A DNA stretch of 64,000 nucleotides from Propionispira raffinosivorans DSM 20765 (lineage in GTDB: Bacteria; Bacillota; Negativicutes; Selenomonadales; Selenomonadaceae): positions 1 to 64,000 of the forward strand of contig NZ_KB905845.1 of the NCBI RefSeq assembly GCF_000381065.1, given 5' to 3'. The position numbers and the translations under genes were made by a program. The notes below the pieces were generated by a model. It had not been told where the DNA came from. It saw only the letters and a program-made list of their open reading frames with translations, and searched no databases. Shown here piece after piece: positions 1-9,534 of this stretch (positions within the stretch are counted from its first letter, which is position 1; every line of letters begins with the position of its first letter).

Positions 1-127
1 ATATCCAACCAATATCTTTTTTCAGTTCTCCATAAATTTCCATCCGACGATATTTAGGCGCAAAAACAATATGATATTGACATCTCCACTTAGTATGTTC
101 TAAACTTTGTATATCTTTATCTTGCAT
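1..127 (-). CDS. tnpA: IS200/IS605-family transposase TnpA, N-terminal part (runs off the window)
   Basis: The 42 visible codons contain HTKWRCQYHIVFAPKYRR, the conserved N-terminus of Y1-HUH TnpA transposases, which move single-stranded DNA. The catalytic HUH motif and tyrosine lie beyond the window edge, so integrity cannot be judged. The ATG at 127 follows a good ribosome site (GGGAGG, about 8 nt upstream). The gene points out of the window, and the terminal hairpin of the element lies upstream at 222-240. This is a mobile element inserted beside the proS terminator. Confidence 0.85.
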   Translation of the reverse strand, partial: MQDKDIQSLEHTKWRCQYHIVFAPKYRRMEIYGELKKDIGWI

Positions 128-245
128 GATAAAGACCTCCCTGTTATTTTTTATGCGGTTGGCTAGACCTGCATTTATTGTAACAGGGATTTTTTTTCGA
201 CTAAAGTCAAAACCGTCGATTCCGCCGGCTAAGCCGGTGGTTTAT
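128..245 (-). mobile_element. Left end of the IS200/IS605-type element with subterminal hairpin
   Basis: Between the tnpA start and the proS terminator lies an imperfect palindrome at 222-240 (CCGCCGGC, AAGCCGGTGG side; eight paired bases with one mismatch and a 3-nt loop). A hairpin of this kind is what TnpA binds at the ends of IS200/IS605 elements. The exact terminus was not determined; it should fall within about 20 nt past 240. No terminal inverted repeat or target duplication is expected for this family. Confidence 0.65.
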
Positions 246-266
246 TTCGAACAGTTAAATAAAATC

Positions 267-310
267 AAAAAATACGGCTGGGAGACTTAAATCTCCCAGC
301 CGTATTTTTT
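267..310 (-). terminator. Bidirectional intrinsic terminator after proS
   Basis: A perfect 19-bp-arm inverted repeat (arm core TACGGCTGGGAGA) has a 6-nt loop. It is flanked by A and T runs on both sides, so it should stop transcription from proS and from the left. The proS stop codon lies at its base. Confidence 0.92.
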
Positions 311-2019
311 TATAGATTTCTCAACATACTCAAAACATTTTCGAGATAATCCACTTTCCCATATGTAAAGACTTCACCAGAACGCCTTATTTTTATCTCA
401 ATCGAATCTTCTTCAACAGATTTTGGTCCAACTGTAATGCGAATTGGATAACCAATAAGATCCGCATCTTTAAACTTTACACCAGCACGTTCTTTGCGAT
501 CATCCAAAACAACTTCCACTTTTGCCGCCTGAAGTTCTTGATATAAAGTTTCGGCAATACTAAACTGTTCCGTATTTTTTGCATTAACAGGTACAACTAC
601 CACTTGATATGGGGCAATCGCAGCTGGCCATACAATACCATACTCATCATTGTTCTGTTCGATCGCTGCAGCCATAGTACGACTTACACCGATACCATAA
701 CAGCCCATAACGAGGGGTTTTTCGCGACCATTTTCATCAAGGAATGTAGCTTTTAATGATTCACTATACTTCGTACCGAGTTTAAAAACCTGCCCGGCTT
801 CTATGCCACGAGTCATTTTAACAGCTGCACCACAATGCGGACATGGGTCGCCTTCGCACATCAAACGAAGGTCAGTGACCAAACAGTCTGTAAAATCACG
901 TTTTGGATTCATATTACAATAATGTTTATCAATTTGATTGGCTCCGCCAATGGCATTTGTCATTTCCATAACAGATAAATCAACAACAACTTTCGCATCT
1001 TTTGTAAGACCGATCGGGCTCATAAAACCAGGAACGCCGCCTACAGCCTTAATTGCTGTTTCATCGGCCATGCGAAGAGTCACGGCTCCCACTGCATTTT
1101 GAAGCTTAACATCATTAACATCATGATCGCCACGTACAAAAGCCAAAATCACTTCATCTTTTTCATTTTGAAATGCCACAGCCTTAATGCTTTGCGTGCT
1201 GTCCATCCCCATAAAGTTTGTCACAGCTTCAATCGTTTTCATGTCTGGCGTATCAACCAATTTCAAAGGAAGCTCCGCTGCGATATTTTCCTGCACACTA
1301 GCTTTTAATTCGGCTTTTTCCACATTCGCCGCATAATCACATTTCGAGCAATAAACAATTTCCGATTCACCTGAATCTGCAAGTACTGTAAATTCGTGGG
1401 TAAATCCACCACCGATAGATCCACCATCTGCTTCGACTGGTCGAAAAATCAACCCACAACGCGTAAAGATATTAGTATAGGCGTCATACATTTTTTTATA
1501 AGAAACATCTAACCCTGCTTCATCTTTATCAAAAGAATATAAGTCTTTCATAATAAATTCGCGCCCACGCATAAGTCCAAAGCGAGGCCGGATTTCATCA
1601 CGATATTTATTTTGAATTTGATAGAGCATGAGTGGCAATTGACGATAAGAACGCACTTCATTTCGAATCAAAGACGTAATCATTTCTTCATGTGTTGGTC
1701 CAAGACAAAAACTGCGATCATGCCGATCTTTCAAACGAAACATTTCTTCACCAAAAATATCCCAACGCCCTGTTTCATGCCATAATTCAGCTGGTTGAAT
1801 TATGGGCATCGACAGTTCCTGTCCACCAGCAACATCCATTTCTTCTCTGATAATCGTTTCAATTTTTCTAAGCACTCGCCAAGCAAGTGGCAAATAAGTA
1901 TATACACCACCAGCTGCTTTTCGAATCATACCCGCCCTGAGCAAAAGCTGATGACTCATTACTTCCGCTTCAGCCGGCGTTTCGCGCAGCGTCGGCGCAT
2001 AAAGTTGTGTTGTACGCAT
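310..2019 (-). CDS. proS: Prolyl-tRNA synthetase
   Basis: Charges tRNA-Pro with proline in the cytoplasm. The 569-aa length matches the bacterial type that carries a YbaK-like editing domain (about residues 225-400) inserted between class II motifs 2 and 3. Class II signatures are visible: GPTHEEMIT near residue 107, [14 protein letters not shown] around 145-160 (motif 2) and [13 protein letters not shown] near 440 (motif 3). An anticodon-binding domain follows to the C-terminus. The start ATG overlaps the ispG stop (TAATG), with GGGGAGGA upstream, indicating translational coupling. It is the last gene of the rpsB-proS housekeeping string and ends in a strong terminator. Confidence 0.97.
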   Translation of the reverse strand: MRTTQLYAPTLRETPAEAEVMSHQLLLRAGMIRKAAGGVYTYLPLAWRVLRKIETIIREEMDVAGGQELSMPIIQPAELWHETGRWDIFGEEMFRLKDRHDRSFCLGPTHEEMITSLIRNEVRSYRQLPLMLYQIQNKYRDEIRPRFGLMRGREFIMKDLYSFDKDEAGLDVSYKKMYDAYTNIFTRCGLIFRPVEADGGSIGGGFTHEFTVLADSGESEIVYCSKCDYAANVEKAELKASVQENIAAELPLKLVDTPDMKTIEAVTNFMGMDSTQSIKAVAFQNEKDEVILAFVRGDHDVNDVKLQNAVGAVTLRMADETAIKAVGGVPGFMSPIGLTKDAKVVVDLSVMEMTNAIGGANQIDKHYCNMNPKRDFTDCLVTDLRLMCEGDPCPHCGAAVKMTRGIEAGQVFKLGTKYSESLKATFLDENGREKPLVMGCYGIGVSRTMAAAIEQNNDEYGIVWPAAIAPYQVVVVPVNAKNTEQFSIAETLYQELQAAKVEVVLDDRKERAGVKFKDADLIGYPIRITVGPKSVEEDSIEIKIRRSGEVFTYGKVDYLENVLSMLRNL

Positions 2020-3086
2020 TAATTCTTGTCCTCCCCTAAAATGTCATCAATCTCTTTAAATAATTCTTCGACCAAAATAGCTTCTGGTACCTTACGAAGA
2101 ATCTGCCCTTTTCTGAAAACAAGCCCTTCGCCTTTGCCTCCAGCAATGCCAACATCAGCATCACGAGCTTCGCCAGGGCCATTGACCACACAGCCCATAA
2201 CAGCCACCTGAATAGGACGCTTGACATCACTGAGTTTTTTTTCAACCTGATTCGCAATTTCAGCTAAATTAATATTGCAACGTCCACAAGTCGGACACGA
2301 AATCAACGTTGGACCATATTCTTTCAACCCCAGTGATTTCAATATTTCATTCGCAACCTTAACTTCAACAACAGGGTCCCCCGTAAGTGAAATACGGAAA
2401 GTATCTCCTATGCCTTGTGTTAAAAGCGAACCAATTCCTACAGCTGATTTAATGACGCCGCTCTTTACTGTTCCTGCCTCCGTAATGCCCAAATGCAAAG
2501 GATAATCCACCGTTTGTGACATTAATTGATAGGCTGCAATCGTAAGTGGTACATCATGCGCTTTTAAAGAAATCTTCATATCATAAAAATCAAGTTTTTC
2601 CAATATACGTACATGCTGCATCGCGCTTTCCACCATTGCCTCTGGCGTAGCATGCCCATATTTTTCCAATAAAACCTTGTCAAGCGATCCTGCATTGACC
2701 CCAATACGGATTGGAATATGATGCTGCTTTGCTGCTTGTACAACAATCTTAACCTTCGTTTCATCACCGATGTTCCCAGGATTTAACCGTAATCCATCGA
2801 TTCCTTGCTCTATAGCTTCCATTGCTAACCGATAATCAAAATGAATATCTGCCACAAGTGGTATATTTACCGCATTTTTAATATTTGCCAAATTTTTAGC
2901 TGCATCCATATCAGGAACTGCCAGCCGAACAATATCACACCCAGCAGCTTGCAAACTTTGGATCTGGGCTACGGTCGCCAAGGTGTCTGTCGTTTTTGTA
3001 TTCGTCATCGACTGCACAGCGATTGGTGCACCCGCACCAATCTGTACGGAACCAATCTTAATTGCCCGTGTTTTTTTTCGTTCCAT
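2019..3086 (-). CDS. ispG: 4-hydroxy-3-methylbut-2-en-1-yl diphosphate synthase (IspG/GcpE)
   Basis: Catalyses the penultimate step of the MEP isoprenoid pathway, a two-electron reductive ring opening with a [4Fe-4S] cluster. At 355 aa it has the short bacterial form: an N-terminal TIM barrel and a C-terminal cluster domain. Cluster cysteines are visible in SCPTCGRC near residues 262-269 and in [16 protein letters not shown] near 297. A ferredoxin or flavodoxin must supply electrons, and a ferredoxin gene lies about 4 kb upstream in the same string. It is adjacent to dxr and rseP, so two MEP-pathway genes are linked here. Bacillus subtilis does not have ispG at this place. Confidence 0.97.
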   Translation of the reverse strand: MERKKTRAIKIGSVQIGAGAPIAVQSMTNTKTTDTLATVAQIQSLQAAGCDIVRLAVPDMDAAKNLANIKNAVNIPLVADIHFDYRLAMEAIEQGIDGLRLNPGNIGDETKVKIVVQAAKQHHIPIRIGVNAGSLDKVLLEKYGHATPEAMVESAMQHVRILEKLDFYDMKISLKAHDVPLTIAAYQLMSQTVDYPLHLGITEAGTVKSGVIKSAVGIGSLLTQGIGDTFRISLTGDPVVEVKVANEILKSLGLKEYGPTLISCPTCGRCNINLAEIANQVEKKLSDVKRPIQVAVMGCVVNGPGEARDADVGIAGGKGEGLVFRKGQILRKVPEAILVEELFKEIDDILGEDKN

Positions 3087-3125
3087 CTATTTATTCCCCA
3101 CAATCAAATGCAAATTTCCCTATCC

Positions 3126-4145
3126 CTATCGAGTAATATCATTCAACGTTGCAAAAATCATCAAAGCCATTAATAAGGCAAACCCAATGATTTGGGCATA
3201 CTGGATAGCTTTCGGCTGCAAGGGTTTACCACGCACGGCCTCTATCAGTAACGTAATAAAATGACCACCATCAAGAGCTGGAATTGGAAAAAGATTAATA
3301 ATCCCCAAATTTATGCTTAAAAAAGCTGCAAATTGCAAAAGTGGAACAAAACCAATTTGTGCAACTTCACCTGCCATTTGTGCAACGCCAAGTGGTCCTG
3401 CTAAATCAGCCGCCGTCTTTCCCATAATGATCGAACCAAGTGTTTCAATCATTTTGTAAGTCACAAATCCAGTATTCTTAACAGCTAATACACCTGCTTC
3501 AAAAAATCCTGGCTGATATGTCGTAACTGAAGAAACAACACCGATCATAGCCCGTTTTGCAGTATCATCATATTCAGGAATTAAACTTGTTGCCAATTGA
3601 TTTTCATCACGCTTAAAATCTATCTTTAAAACTTTTCCATCACTTACTTGCACGATCTCAACAAATTGCTGCCACGAATCTATAGCCTGATCATCAATTT
3701 TTAAAATACGATCACCCTGCTTAAGTCCAGCCTCTGCCGCTGGCTTATGTGCCATCACTTCACCTAATGTTGGATCAACGGATGGTGTATGAATTCCAGA
3801 AAAAAAATATATGCCAAAAAATAAAAGAATTGGCAAAATGAAATTCATTACAGATCCAGCCAATATTACAATCATTCTAGCCCAAACAGGTTTACTCGAA
3901 TAAGAACGTTCATCAGGCTCGTCTTCTGGGTCCATACCAGCAATTTTATTAAATCCTCCTAGAGGAAAAACTCTAAGAGAATAACTTGTTTCACCATATT
4001 TTATGCCGACTAATTTCGGACCAAACCCAATTGCAAATTCATCTACACGCATACCAGTCATTTTTGCTGTAATAAAATGACCTAATTCATGAAATAAAAC
4101 CAACAACCCAAAAACGAAAACTGCTGAAACAATTGTAAGCAGCAT
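3126..4145 (-). CDS. rseP: Site-2 intramembrane zinc metalloprotease (RseP/RasP)
   Basis: A multi-pass membrane protease that cleaves transmembrane segments, such as anti-sigma factors and remnant signal peptides. The zinc-binding HELGH motif is at residues 19-23 in the first membrane helix. A PDZ domain spans about 115-190 (core GLKQGDRILKIDDQ), and the third metal ligand lies in NLFPIPALDGGH near 290. At 339 aa it has one PDZ domain, as is usual in Bacillota, where gamma-proteobacteria have two. It lies between dxr and ispG, matching the B. subtilis order dxr-rasP-proS. The ATG is preceded by GGAGGTGAGCAG. Confidence 0.96.
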   Translation of the reverse strand: MLLTIVSAVFVFGLLVLFHELGHFITAKMTGMRVDEFAIGFGPKLVGIKYGETSYSLRVFPLGGFNKIAGMDPEDEPDERSYSSKPVWARMIVILAGSVMNFILPILLFFGIYFFSGIHTPSVDPTLGEVMAHKPAAEAGLKQGDRILKIDDQAIDSWQQFVEIVQVSDGKVLKIDFKRDENQLATSLIPEYDDTAKRAMIGVVSSVTTYQPGFFEAGVLAVKNTGFVTYKMIETLGSIIMGKTAADLAGPLGVAQMAGEVAQIGFVPLLQFAAFLSINLGIINLFPIPALDGGHFITLLIEAVRGKPLQPKAIQYAQIIGFALLMALMIFATLNDITR

Positions 4146-4171
4146 CTGCTCACCTCCACACTTTGTATTTT

Positions 4172-5320
4172 TTACTTACTAAATAAATCAGCTGCATAGG
4201 ATCGAGCCCAGCTATCATTTTCATACAAGTCTTGTAATGTCGGATTCATTTTCACATGATGCGCCGTCATTGTTTTTTCAATTATATCATAAATCTGCAG
4301 AAAAGATATTGATTCCTTTAAAAATGCATCGACAGCAATTTCATTGGCAGCGTTAAATGCACACGGCATCGTTCCACCAATCCGACCAGCTTCATAAGCC
4401 ATTTTCAATCCCAAAAATGTATCCATATCCGGTTTTGAAAAAGTTAAGTCCTTACAGTTCCAAAAATCGAGTTTAGGGAAGGTTGCGTCAATTCGCTGCG
4501 GATATGTCAAAGCATACTGAATAGGAAGTCTCATATCGGTTGATCCGAGCTGTGCCATAACAGTACCATCGATGTATTCAACCATTGAATGAACAATACT
4601 CTGCGGATGAACAACAACTTTGATTTGATTATAGTCAACACCATAAAGCCATTTTGCCTCAATCACTTCAAGTCCCTTATTGACAAGGGATGCTGAATCA
4701 ATACTGATTTTCTTCCCCATAGACCATGTGGGATGGTTAAGACAGTCTTTTATTGAAACTGCCGCTAACTCCTTGCGTGTTTTACCACGAAATGGTCCTC
4801 CTGATGCTGTCAGTAGGATTTTATGAACCTGACGTCTATCCTCACCTTGCAAACATTGAAATATTGCACAGTGCTCACTGTCGACTGGTAAGATGGATAC
4901 GCCCTTTTCTTTAGCAAGTTTCATTACCAGTTCACCAGCAACAACTAGTGTTTCCTTATTGGCTAAAGCAATATCTTTTCCAGCCTCAATAGCTGCAATC
5001 GTTGGTTCTAGTCCAGCAAAACCGACCATCGATGTAACGACGGTCTCCACGACTTCATAGGTTGCTGCCTCTAGCAGCCCCTCCTGCCCAGCCAAAATTT
5101 TTGTTTTTCCGACAAAACGTTTTTGCAAGCGTTTTGCTGCTTCCAGATCAACCAGCACGGCAAGTTCCGGTTCAAATTCTTTAATTTGTTGTTCAAGTAG
5201 TTGATCATTCGTATTTGCCGCTAATGTCATAACTTGAAACTTGTCACGGTTAGCTGCAACCACAGCAAGCGTTTGTGTACCAATAGATCCTGTTGACCCT
5301 AATATTGCTATTTTTTTCAT
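4172..5320 (-). CDS. dxr: 1-deoxy-D-xylulose 5-phosphate reductoisomerase
   Basis: The first committed step of the MEP pathway, giving 2-C-methyl-D-erythritol 4-phosphate with NADPH and a divalent metal. The 382-aa length is typical. The N-terminal Rossmann motif GSTGSIG is at residues 8-14. The catalytic core is recognisable in PVDSEHCAIFQCL (about 147-159), TASGGPFRG and HPTWSMGKKISIDSASL (about 195-213). It lies immediately downstream of cdsA and upstream of rseP, in the conserved Bacillota order. Confidence 0.97.
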   Translation of the reverse strand: MKKIAILGSTGSIGTQTLAVVAANRDKFQVMTLAANTNDQLLEQQIKEFEPELAVLVDLEAAKRLQKRFVGKTKILAGQEGLLEAATYEVVETVVTSMVGFAGLEPTIAAIEAGKDIALANKETLVVAGELVMKLAKEKGVSILPVDSEHCAIFQCLQGEDRRQVHKILLTASGGPFRGKTRKELAAVSIKDCLNHPTWSMGKKISIDSASLVNKGLEVIEAKWLYGVDYNQIKVVVHPQSIVHSMVEYIDGTVMAQLGSTDMRLPIQYALTYPQRIDATFPKLDFWNCKDLTFSKPDMDTFLGLKMAYEAGRIGGTMPCAFNAANEIAVDAFLKESISFLQIYDIIEKTMTAHHVKMNPTLQDLYENDSWARSYAADLFSK

Positions 5321-5332
5321 TACGGATGCCCC

Positions 5333-6160
5333 TTAAAAAATCTTAAAGATTTGTACATAATAATAAACAAATGGAACTGTAAACATTATACTATCAAACC
5401 GATCTAATACGCCACCATGCCCTGGTAATATTTGTCCAGAATCTTTAATACCAGTGAACCGTTTAAAAGACGATTCTACCAAGTCGCCAACTGTAGCAAC
5501 CAATGCAATCAAAACACCTAAGATCGCCATATGAATAAGTGAAAAATTAAACAACATGCCAAGCCCCATTAATGATAAAGATGTCCCTAAAACACCCCCA
5601 ATAAAGCCTTCCACAGTTTTTCCGGGGCTGATCTGCGGACACAATTTTGTTTTTCCAAAAAGTGACCCCGCAAAAAAAGCAAACGTATCACTTGCCCACG
5701 TGCCAATAAATGCCAACCATATGAAAGAGCAACCTAATGATACATTCCCTAATGTACTATGTACGAAAACTTCCGAACCCGTAAAACGCAATAAGATTAA
5801 GTGTGAAAAAGATAAAGCAACATAACAAATTCCAGCAATGGAAATACAAGCCTCCTGTATCGTAAATTTGTCATGGTATAAAACAGCTTTACTTAAAATG
5901 AGCAAGGTAGCAAACATTATTACTGCCAATAATTCATCCGAATTCCCCTGCCAGGCACAGGCAAGCGTAAAGAAAACCGCCGCCATACCACCAAAATAAG
6001 TAAGTTTCATTCCCATATAGGAAAATGCCCGATAATATTCATGCCAAGCAGTCAATGCTAAAATCACAATAGCTGCACTAAAAACCCAATCACCAAAATT
6101 TATCACATACACGGCCATAATCATGCCAATGAGTCCGGTAATGATTCTTTTAACTAACAA
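5333..6160 (-). CDS. cdsA: Phosphatidate cytidylyltransferase (CDP-diglyceride synthase)
   Basis: Makes CDP-diacylglycerol from CTP and phosphatidic acid at the cytoplasmic membrane; this is the branch point to all phospholipids. The 275-aa protein is strongly hydrophobic, with about eight predicted membrane segments. It ends with the family signature GDLVESSFKRFTGIKDSG followed by LPGHGGVLDRFDS. The start is TTG (VKRIITG follows), preceded by AGGTGGAG; no ATG in this frame gives a full-length N-terminus. It follows uppS by about 20 nt. Confidence 0.95.
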   Translation of the reverse strand: MLVKRIITGLIGMIMAVYVINFGDWVFSAAIVILALTAWHEYYRAFSYMGMKLTYFGGMAAVFFTLACAWQGNSDELLAVIMFATLLILSKAVLYHDKFTIQEACISIAGICYVALSFSHLILLRFTGSEVFVHSTLGNVSLGCSFIWLAFIGTWASDTFAFFAGSLFGKTKLCPQISPGKTVEGFIGGVLGTSLSLMGLGMLFNFSLIHMAILGVLIALVATVGDLVESSFKRFTGIKDSGQILPGHGGVLDRFDSIMFTVPFVYYYVQIFKIF

Positions 6161-6181
6161 TACTCCACCTACTATGCTATA

Positions 6182-6958
6182 TTATTTTTCTGACAAACCG
6201 CCAAATCTTCGATCACGATTCTGAAAATCAAGCACGGCTTGAAAAAAACAGTCTGGTGTAAAATCTGGCCAATTGACCTTTGTAAACCAAAACTCAGCAT
6301 AAGCGGCCTGCCATAACAAAAAATTGCTCATTCGCAAGTCACCGCTGGTGCGAATCACTAAGTCAACAGGTACCTGTCCACCCGTATATAAATTATCATC
6401 AATTATTTCTTCTGTAATCTCAGTTATAGGTAACTTCTGATCAAGCACTTTTTGCGCTATTATTTTAACAGAACGCGTAATTTCATCGCGGCTGCCATAA
6501 TTGACAGCAACATTAAATTGAACTCCTGTATTCGACTTGGTACGTGTCTGAGCATTTTCAATCTGATCATACAATGTAGTAGGTAATTCATCAAGTCTCC
6601 CCAAAAATTGTATTTTTACATTATCTTCATCCATTTCATTAATTTCGCGTTCTAGGTATTCCGCGAATAACGCCATTAAAAAATCAACTTCTTTATGAGG
6701 TCTCTTCCAGTTTTCTGTAGAAAAAGCATATACTGTTAGAACCTTCACATTCAACTTAATGGCCGCCTTCAAAATTTTTTTCAAAGTATCCACACCAGCT
6801 TTATGACCAAATGTACGCATGAGACCTTTATTTTGAGCCCATCTGCCATTTCCATCCATGATAATCGCTATATGAGCTGGTAGCCGCTTCTGATCAATTT
6901 GGTCATATAAATCTGTTGAAGTTTCTTTTTTTACGGTACCAAATATTTTTTTCCACAT
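6182..6958 (-). CDS. uppS: Isoprenyl (undecaprenyl) diphosphate synthase
   Basis: A cis-prenyltransferase that extends farnesyl diphosphate to the C55 carrier lipid of peptidoglycan synthesis. The chosen start ATG (MWKKIFG) has GGAGG 6 nt upstream, giving 258 aa; an upstream in-frame ATG lacks a ribosome site. Signatures visible are IIMDGNGRWAQ, with the catalytic Asp near residue 34, HKAGVDTLKK, and RTSGDLRMSNFLLWQ with YAEF in the C-terminal third. It lies upstream of cdsA as in B. subtilis. A hairpin separates it from the ferredoxin gene, so it may have its own promoter. Confidence 0.96.
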   Translation of the reverse strand: MWKKIFGTVKKETSTDLYDQIDQKRLPAHIAIIMDGNGRWAQNKGLMRTFGHKAGVDTLKKILKAAIKLNVKVLTVYAFSTENWKRPHKEVDFLMALFAEYLEREINEMDEDNVKIQFLGRLDELPTTLYDQIENAQTRTKSNTGVQFNVAVNYGSRDEITRSVKIIAQKVLDQKLPITEITEEIIDDNLYTGGQVPVDLVIRTSGDLRMSNFLLWQAAYAEFWFTKVNWPDFTPDCFFQAVLDFQNRDRRFGGLSEK

Positions 6959-6989
6959 AACGTACCTCCAATTATAAAATATAAGAAAC

Positions 6990-7016
6990 AAACCCCCTCT
7001 TCTAGCAAGAGGGGGC
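6990..7016 (-). terminator. Terminator-like hairpin after the ferredoxin gene
   Basis: Inverted repeat CCCCCTCTT / AAGAGGGGG with a 5-nt loop, followed on the minus strand by a T-rich stretch (TTTGTTTCTT). It probably gives partial termination between the ferredoxin gene and uppS. Confidence 0.7.
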
Positions 7017-7021
7017 TTAAA

Positions 7022-7192
7022 TCAAGGAGCTGAAATAGCACCTACCGGGCACACTGCTGCGCAAGCACCACATTCAACACAATCATCAGCTGAAATCTCA
7101 TAACGAGAATCGCCTTCAGAAATAGCACCCACTGGACATGTTCCAGCACAAGAGCCACAAGAAATACATTCTTCACTTATTGTGTAAGCCAT
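7022..7192 (-). CDS. 2[4Fe-4S] clostridial-type ferredoxin
   Basis: A 56-aa electron carrier with two CxxCxxCxxxCP motifs: EECISCGSCAGTCP (Cys 9, 12, 15, 19) and DDCVECGACAAVCP in the second half. The two halves are related by internal duplication, the hallmark of clostridial ferredoxins. The ATG (MAYTIS) has AAGGAGGTG 8 nt upstream and decides the start; the longer reading has none. Its place in an isoprenoid/lipid/translation string that contains IspG, an Fe-S enzyme needing low-potential electrons, suggests a possible partner. That link is inference. Confidence 0.95.
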   Translation of the reverse strand: MAYTISEECISCGSCAGTCPVGAISEGDSRYEISADDCVECGACAAVCPVGAISAP

Positions 7193-7193
7193 A

Positions 7194-7397
7194 TTAAGAC
7201 ACCTCCTTTCGCATTTTTGCTGCAACAATAAACTGCCATGAGCCGTCTTCGAGTTCTTTTTGACGAACTACATACAAATTATCTTCATCAACCTTGAAAA
7301 AATCACGCGTAGGAAGTGTATTTTCAACTGTATATTGACAGTTTGCAGCTATTAATTCATTTTTTACAACCTCAAATCGGCGTCCCACAGCATTCAT
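7194..7397 (-). CDS. Conserved small protein of unknown function downstream of frr
   Basis: A 67-aa soluble, mixed-charge protein starting MNAVGRRFEV. The ATG lies 3 nt past the frr stop, with GGAAG overlapping the frr end, so it is probably translated as part of the frr operon. It has no signal peptide, no membrane segment and one cysteine. The C-terminal half (about DEDNLYVVRQ to GSWQFIVAAKM) looks like a small beta-rich fold. I do not recognise a family. The next gene, the ferredoxin, starts 2 nt downstream, so the two are tightly coupled. A metabolic or Fe-S role is possible but not supported by any motif. Confidence 0.75.
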   Translation of the reverse strand: MNAVGRRFEVVKNELIAANCQYTVENTLPTRDFFKVDEDNLYVVRQKELEDGSWQFIVAAKMRKEVS

Positions 7398-7401
7398 TTG
7401 G

Positions 7402-7958
7402 TTATACTTCCATGATTTCTGTTTCTTTAGCTGCACGTATTCGATCAATATCTTTAATGTATTGGTCTACCAATTTCTGCATATCTTCTTGAGCTTTTTT
7501 ATTTTCATCTTCCGTGATTTCCTTGCTTTTTTCTAATTTTTTAATGGCTTCATTTGCATCACGGCGAATATTGCGAATAGCTATCTTAGCATCTTCGGCT
7601 TTTTTATTGACAGACTTCACTAAGTCTGCACGTCTTTCCTGTGTTAATTGCGGAATTGACAGGCGAATTGCCGTACCATCACTATTTGGATTAAGACCAA
7701 GATCCGACTTCATAATAGCCTTTTCGATATCATGCAGCAATGCTTTTTCCCACGGTTGAATCACAATCATTCTAGGCTCTGGTACGGACACATTAGCCAC
7801 CTGATTTACTGGTGTAGGTGTACCATAATAATCAACCATAACACGATCCAATAACGCTGGTGTAGCACGTCCAGCACGAAGCGAACTATATTCACGCTTC
7901 AATGACTCCATCGACTTAGTCATACGATCAGTATGAGAAGCAAAAATTTCTTTTACCA

Positions 7959-7959
<1 letters not shown>
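7402..7959 (-). CDS. frr: Ribosome recycling factor
   Basis: Splits post-termination ribosomes together with EF-G. The 185-aa length is canonical. Family features include LRAGRATPALLDRVMVDYYG (about residues 27-46), VPEPRMIVIQPWEK, and the C-terminal helix rich in Lys and Glu (VNKKAEDAKIAIRNIRRDAN). The start ATG overlaps the pyrH stop (TAATG), with GGAGG upstream, giving translational coupling in the pyrH-frr pair found in most Bacillota. Confidence 0.97.
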
Positions 7960-8711
<752 letters not shown>

Positions 8712-8752
8712 CTACTTTGCTATAGTTCGACAAGAACATCAATATTCCTGTC

Positions 8753-8781
8753 ATTATATATTTTTAAAAAAGAGAACACAA
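8753..8781 (-). promoter_or_regulatory. Sigma-A promoter for pyrH, overlapping the tsf terminator
   Basis: -35 TTGTGT, 17-bp spacer, -10 TATAAT, about 70 nt upstream of pyrH. The -35 lies inside the loop and second arm of the tsf terminator hairpin, so termination and initiation share the same bases. Confidence 0.7.
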
Positions 8782-8793
8782 AGTGTTCTCTCT
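8762..8793 (-). terminator. Intrinsic terminator after tsf
   Basis: Hairpin AGAGAACAC / GTGTTCTCT with a short loop, followed by a run of six T residues on the minus strand, directly after the tsf stop codon. Confidence 0.85.
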
Positions 8794-8794
8794 A

Positions 8795-9445
8795 TTATTT
8801 AGCTGCAGCCATTACTTCGGCAGCAAAATCATCTGCTTTTTTCTCAATACCTTCGCCTAATTGATATCTGACGAATCTTCTAATGGAGATGTTTTCACCA
8901 ACTTTAGCAATTTTAGCATTTACTAAAGCACTAATCGTCTGATCAGGGTCTTTAATAAAGCCTTGTTCCATTAAGCAAACTTCTTTATAATATTTTTCAA
9001 TACGACCTTCAACCATTTTTTCAACGATTTTTTCTGGTTTACCTTCGTTCAACGCCTGTTCCCTTAACACAACACGTTCATGTTCGATATTGGCTTGATC
9101 AACTTCTTCACGACGAATGCAAAGTGGATTTGCCGCTGCAATCTGCATAGCAATATCACGCGCAAAGTCTTTAAATTCATCTGTGTTCGCGACAAAGTCA
9201 GTTTCACAATTGATTTCAACAAGAACACCAATTCTTCCACCAGCATGAATATACGAAATAACCGTACCTTCAGCTGCGACACGACTTGCCTTTTTAGCCG
9301 CCGCTGCTAACCCTTTTTCACGTAAGAAATCAACTGCTTTATCTCTATCACCATCGGTTTGAGTCAACGCTTTTTTACAATCCATCATACCTGCGCCAGT
9401 AAGTTCACGCAGCTCTTTTACCATTGCAGCTGTAATATTTGCCAT
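8795..9445 (-). CDS. tsf: Elongation factor Ts (short form)
   Basis: Nucleotide-exchange factor for EF-Tu. The N-terminal UBA-like domain ([19 protein letters not shown]) and the signature [29 protein letters not shown] are clear. At 216 aa it is far shorter than the about 283-aa E. coli or 293-aa B. subtilis proteins. It resembles the compact Thermus type, which has a single copy of the core subdomain and acts as a dimer. The reading frame is intact at both ends, so this is a genuine short form and not a truncation. It follows rpsB, as almost everywhere in bacteria. Confidence 0.96.
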   Translation of the reverse strand: MANITAAMVKELRELTGAGMMDCKKALTQTDGDRDKAVDFLREKGLAAAAKKASRVAAEGTVISYIHAGGRIGVLVEINCETDFVANTDEFKDFARDIAMQIAAANPLCIRREEVDQANIEHERVVLREQALNEGKPEKIVEKMVEGRIEKYYKEVCLMEQGFIKDPDQTISALVNAKIAKVGENISIRRFVRYQLGEGIEKKADDFAAEVMAAAK

Positions 9446-9469
9446 ATGAATCCTCCTATTGACTAAAGG

Positions 9470-9499
9470 AATGGTAAGGGAAAAAGATCCCTTACCATT
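9470..9499 (-). other. Hairpin between rpsB and tsf (possible attenuator)
   Basis: Perfect 11-bp arms (AATGGTAAGGG / CCCTTACCATT) with an 8-nt loop. On the minus strand it is followed by TCCTTTAG, a weak U tract. Partial termination or RNA processing between rpsB and tsf is likelier than full termination. Confidence 0.65.
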
Positions 9500-9534
9500 C
9501 TTTACTTATTTAAAATTATCCAATAAATTATAAT

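Noticed and set aside
9470..9499. Full terminator between rpsB and tsf
   Set aside because: The stem is good but the following U tract is short, and tsf has no clear promoter of its own.
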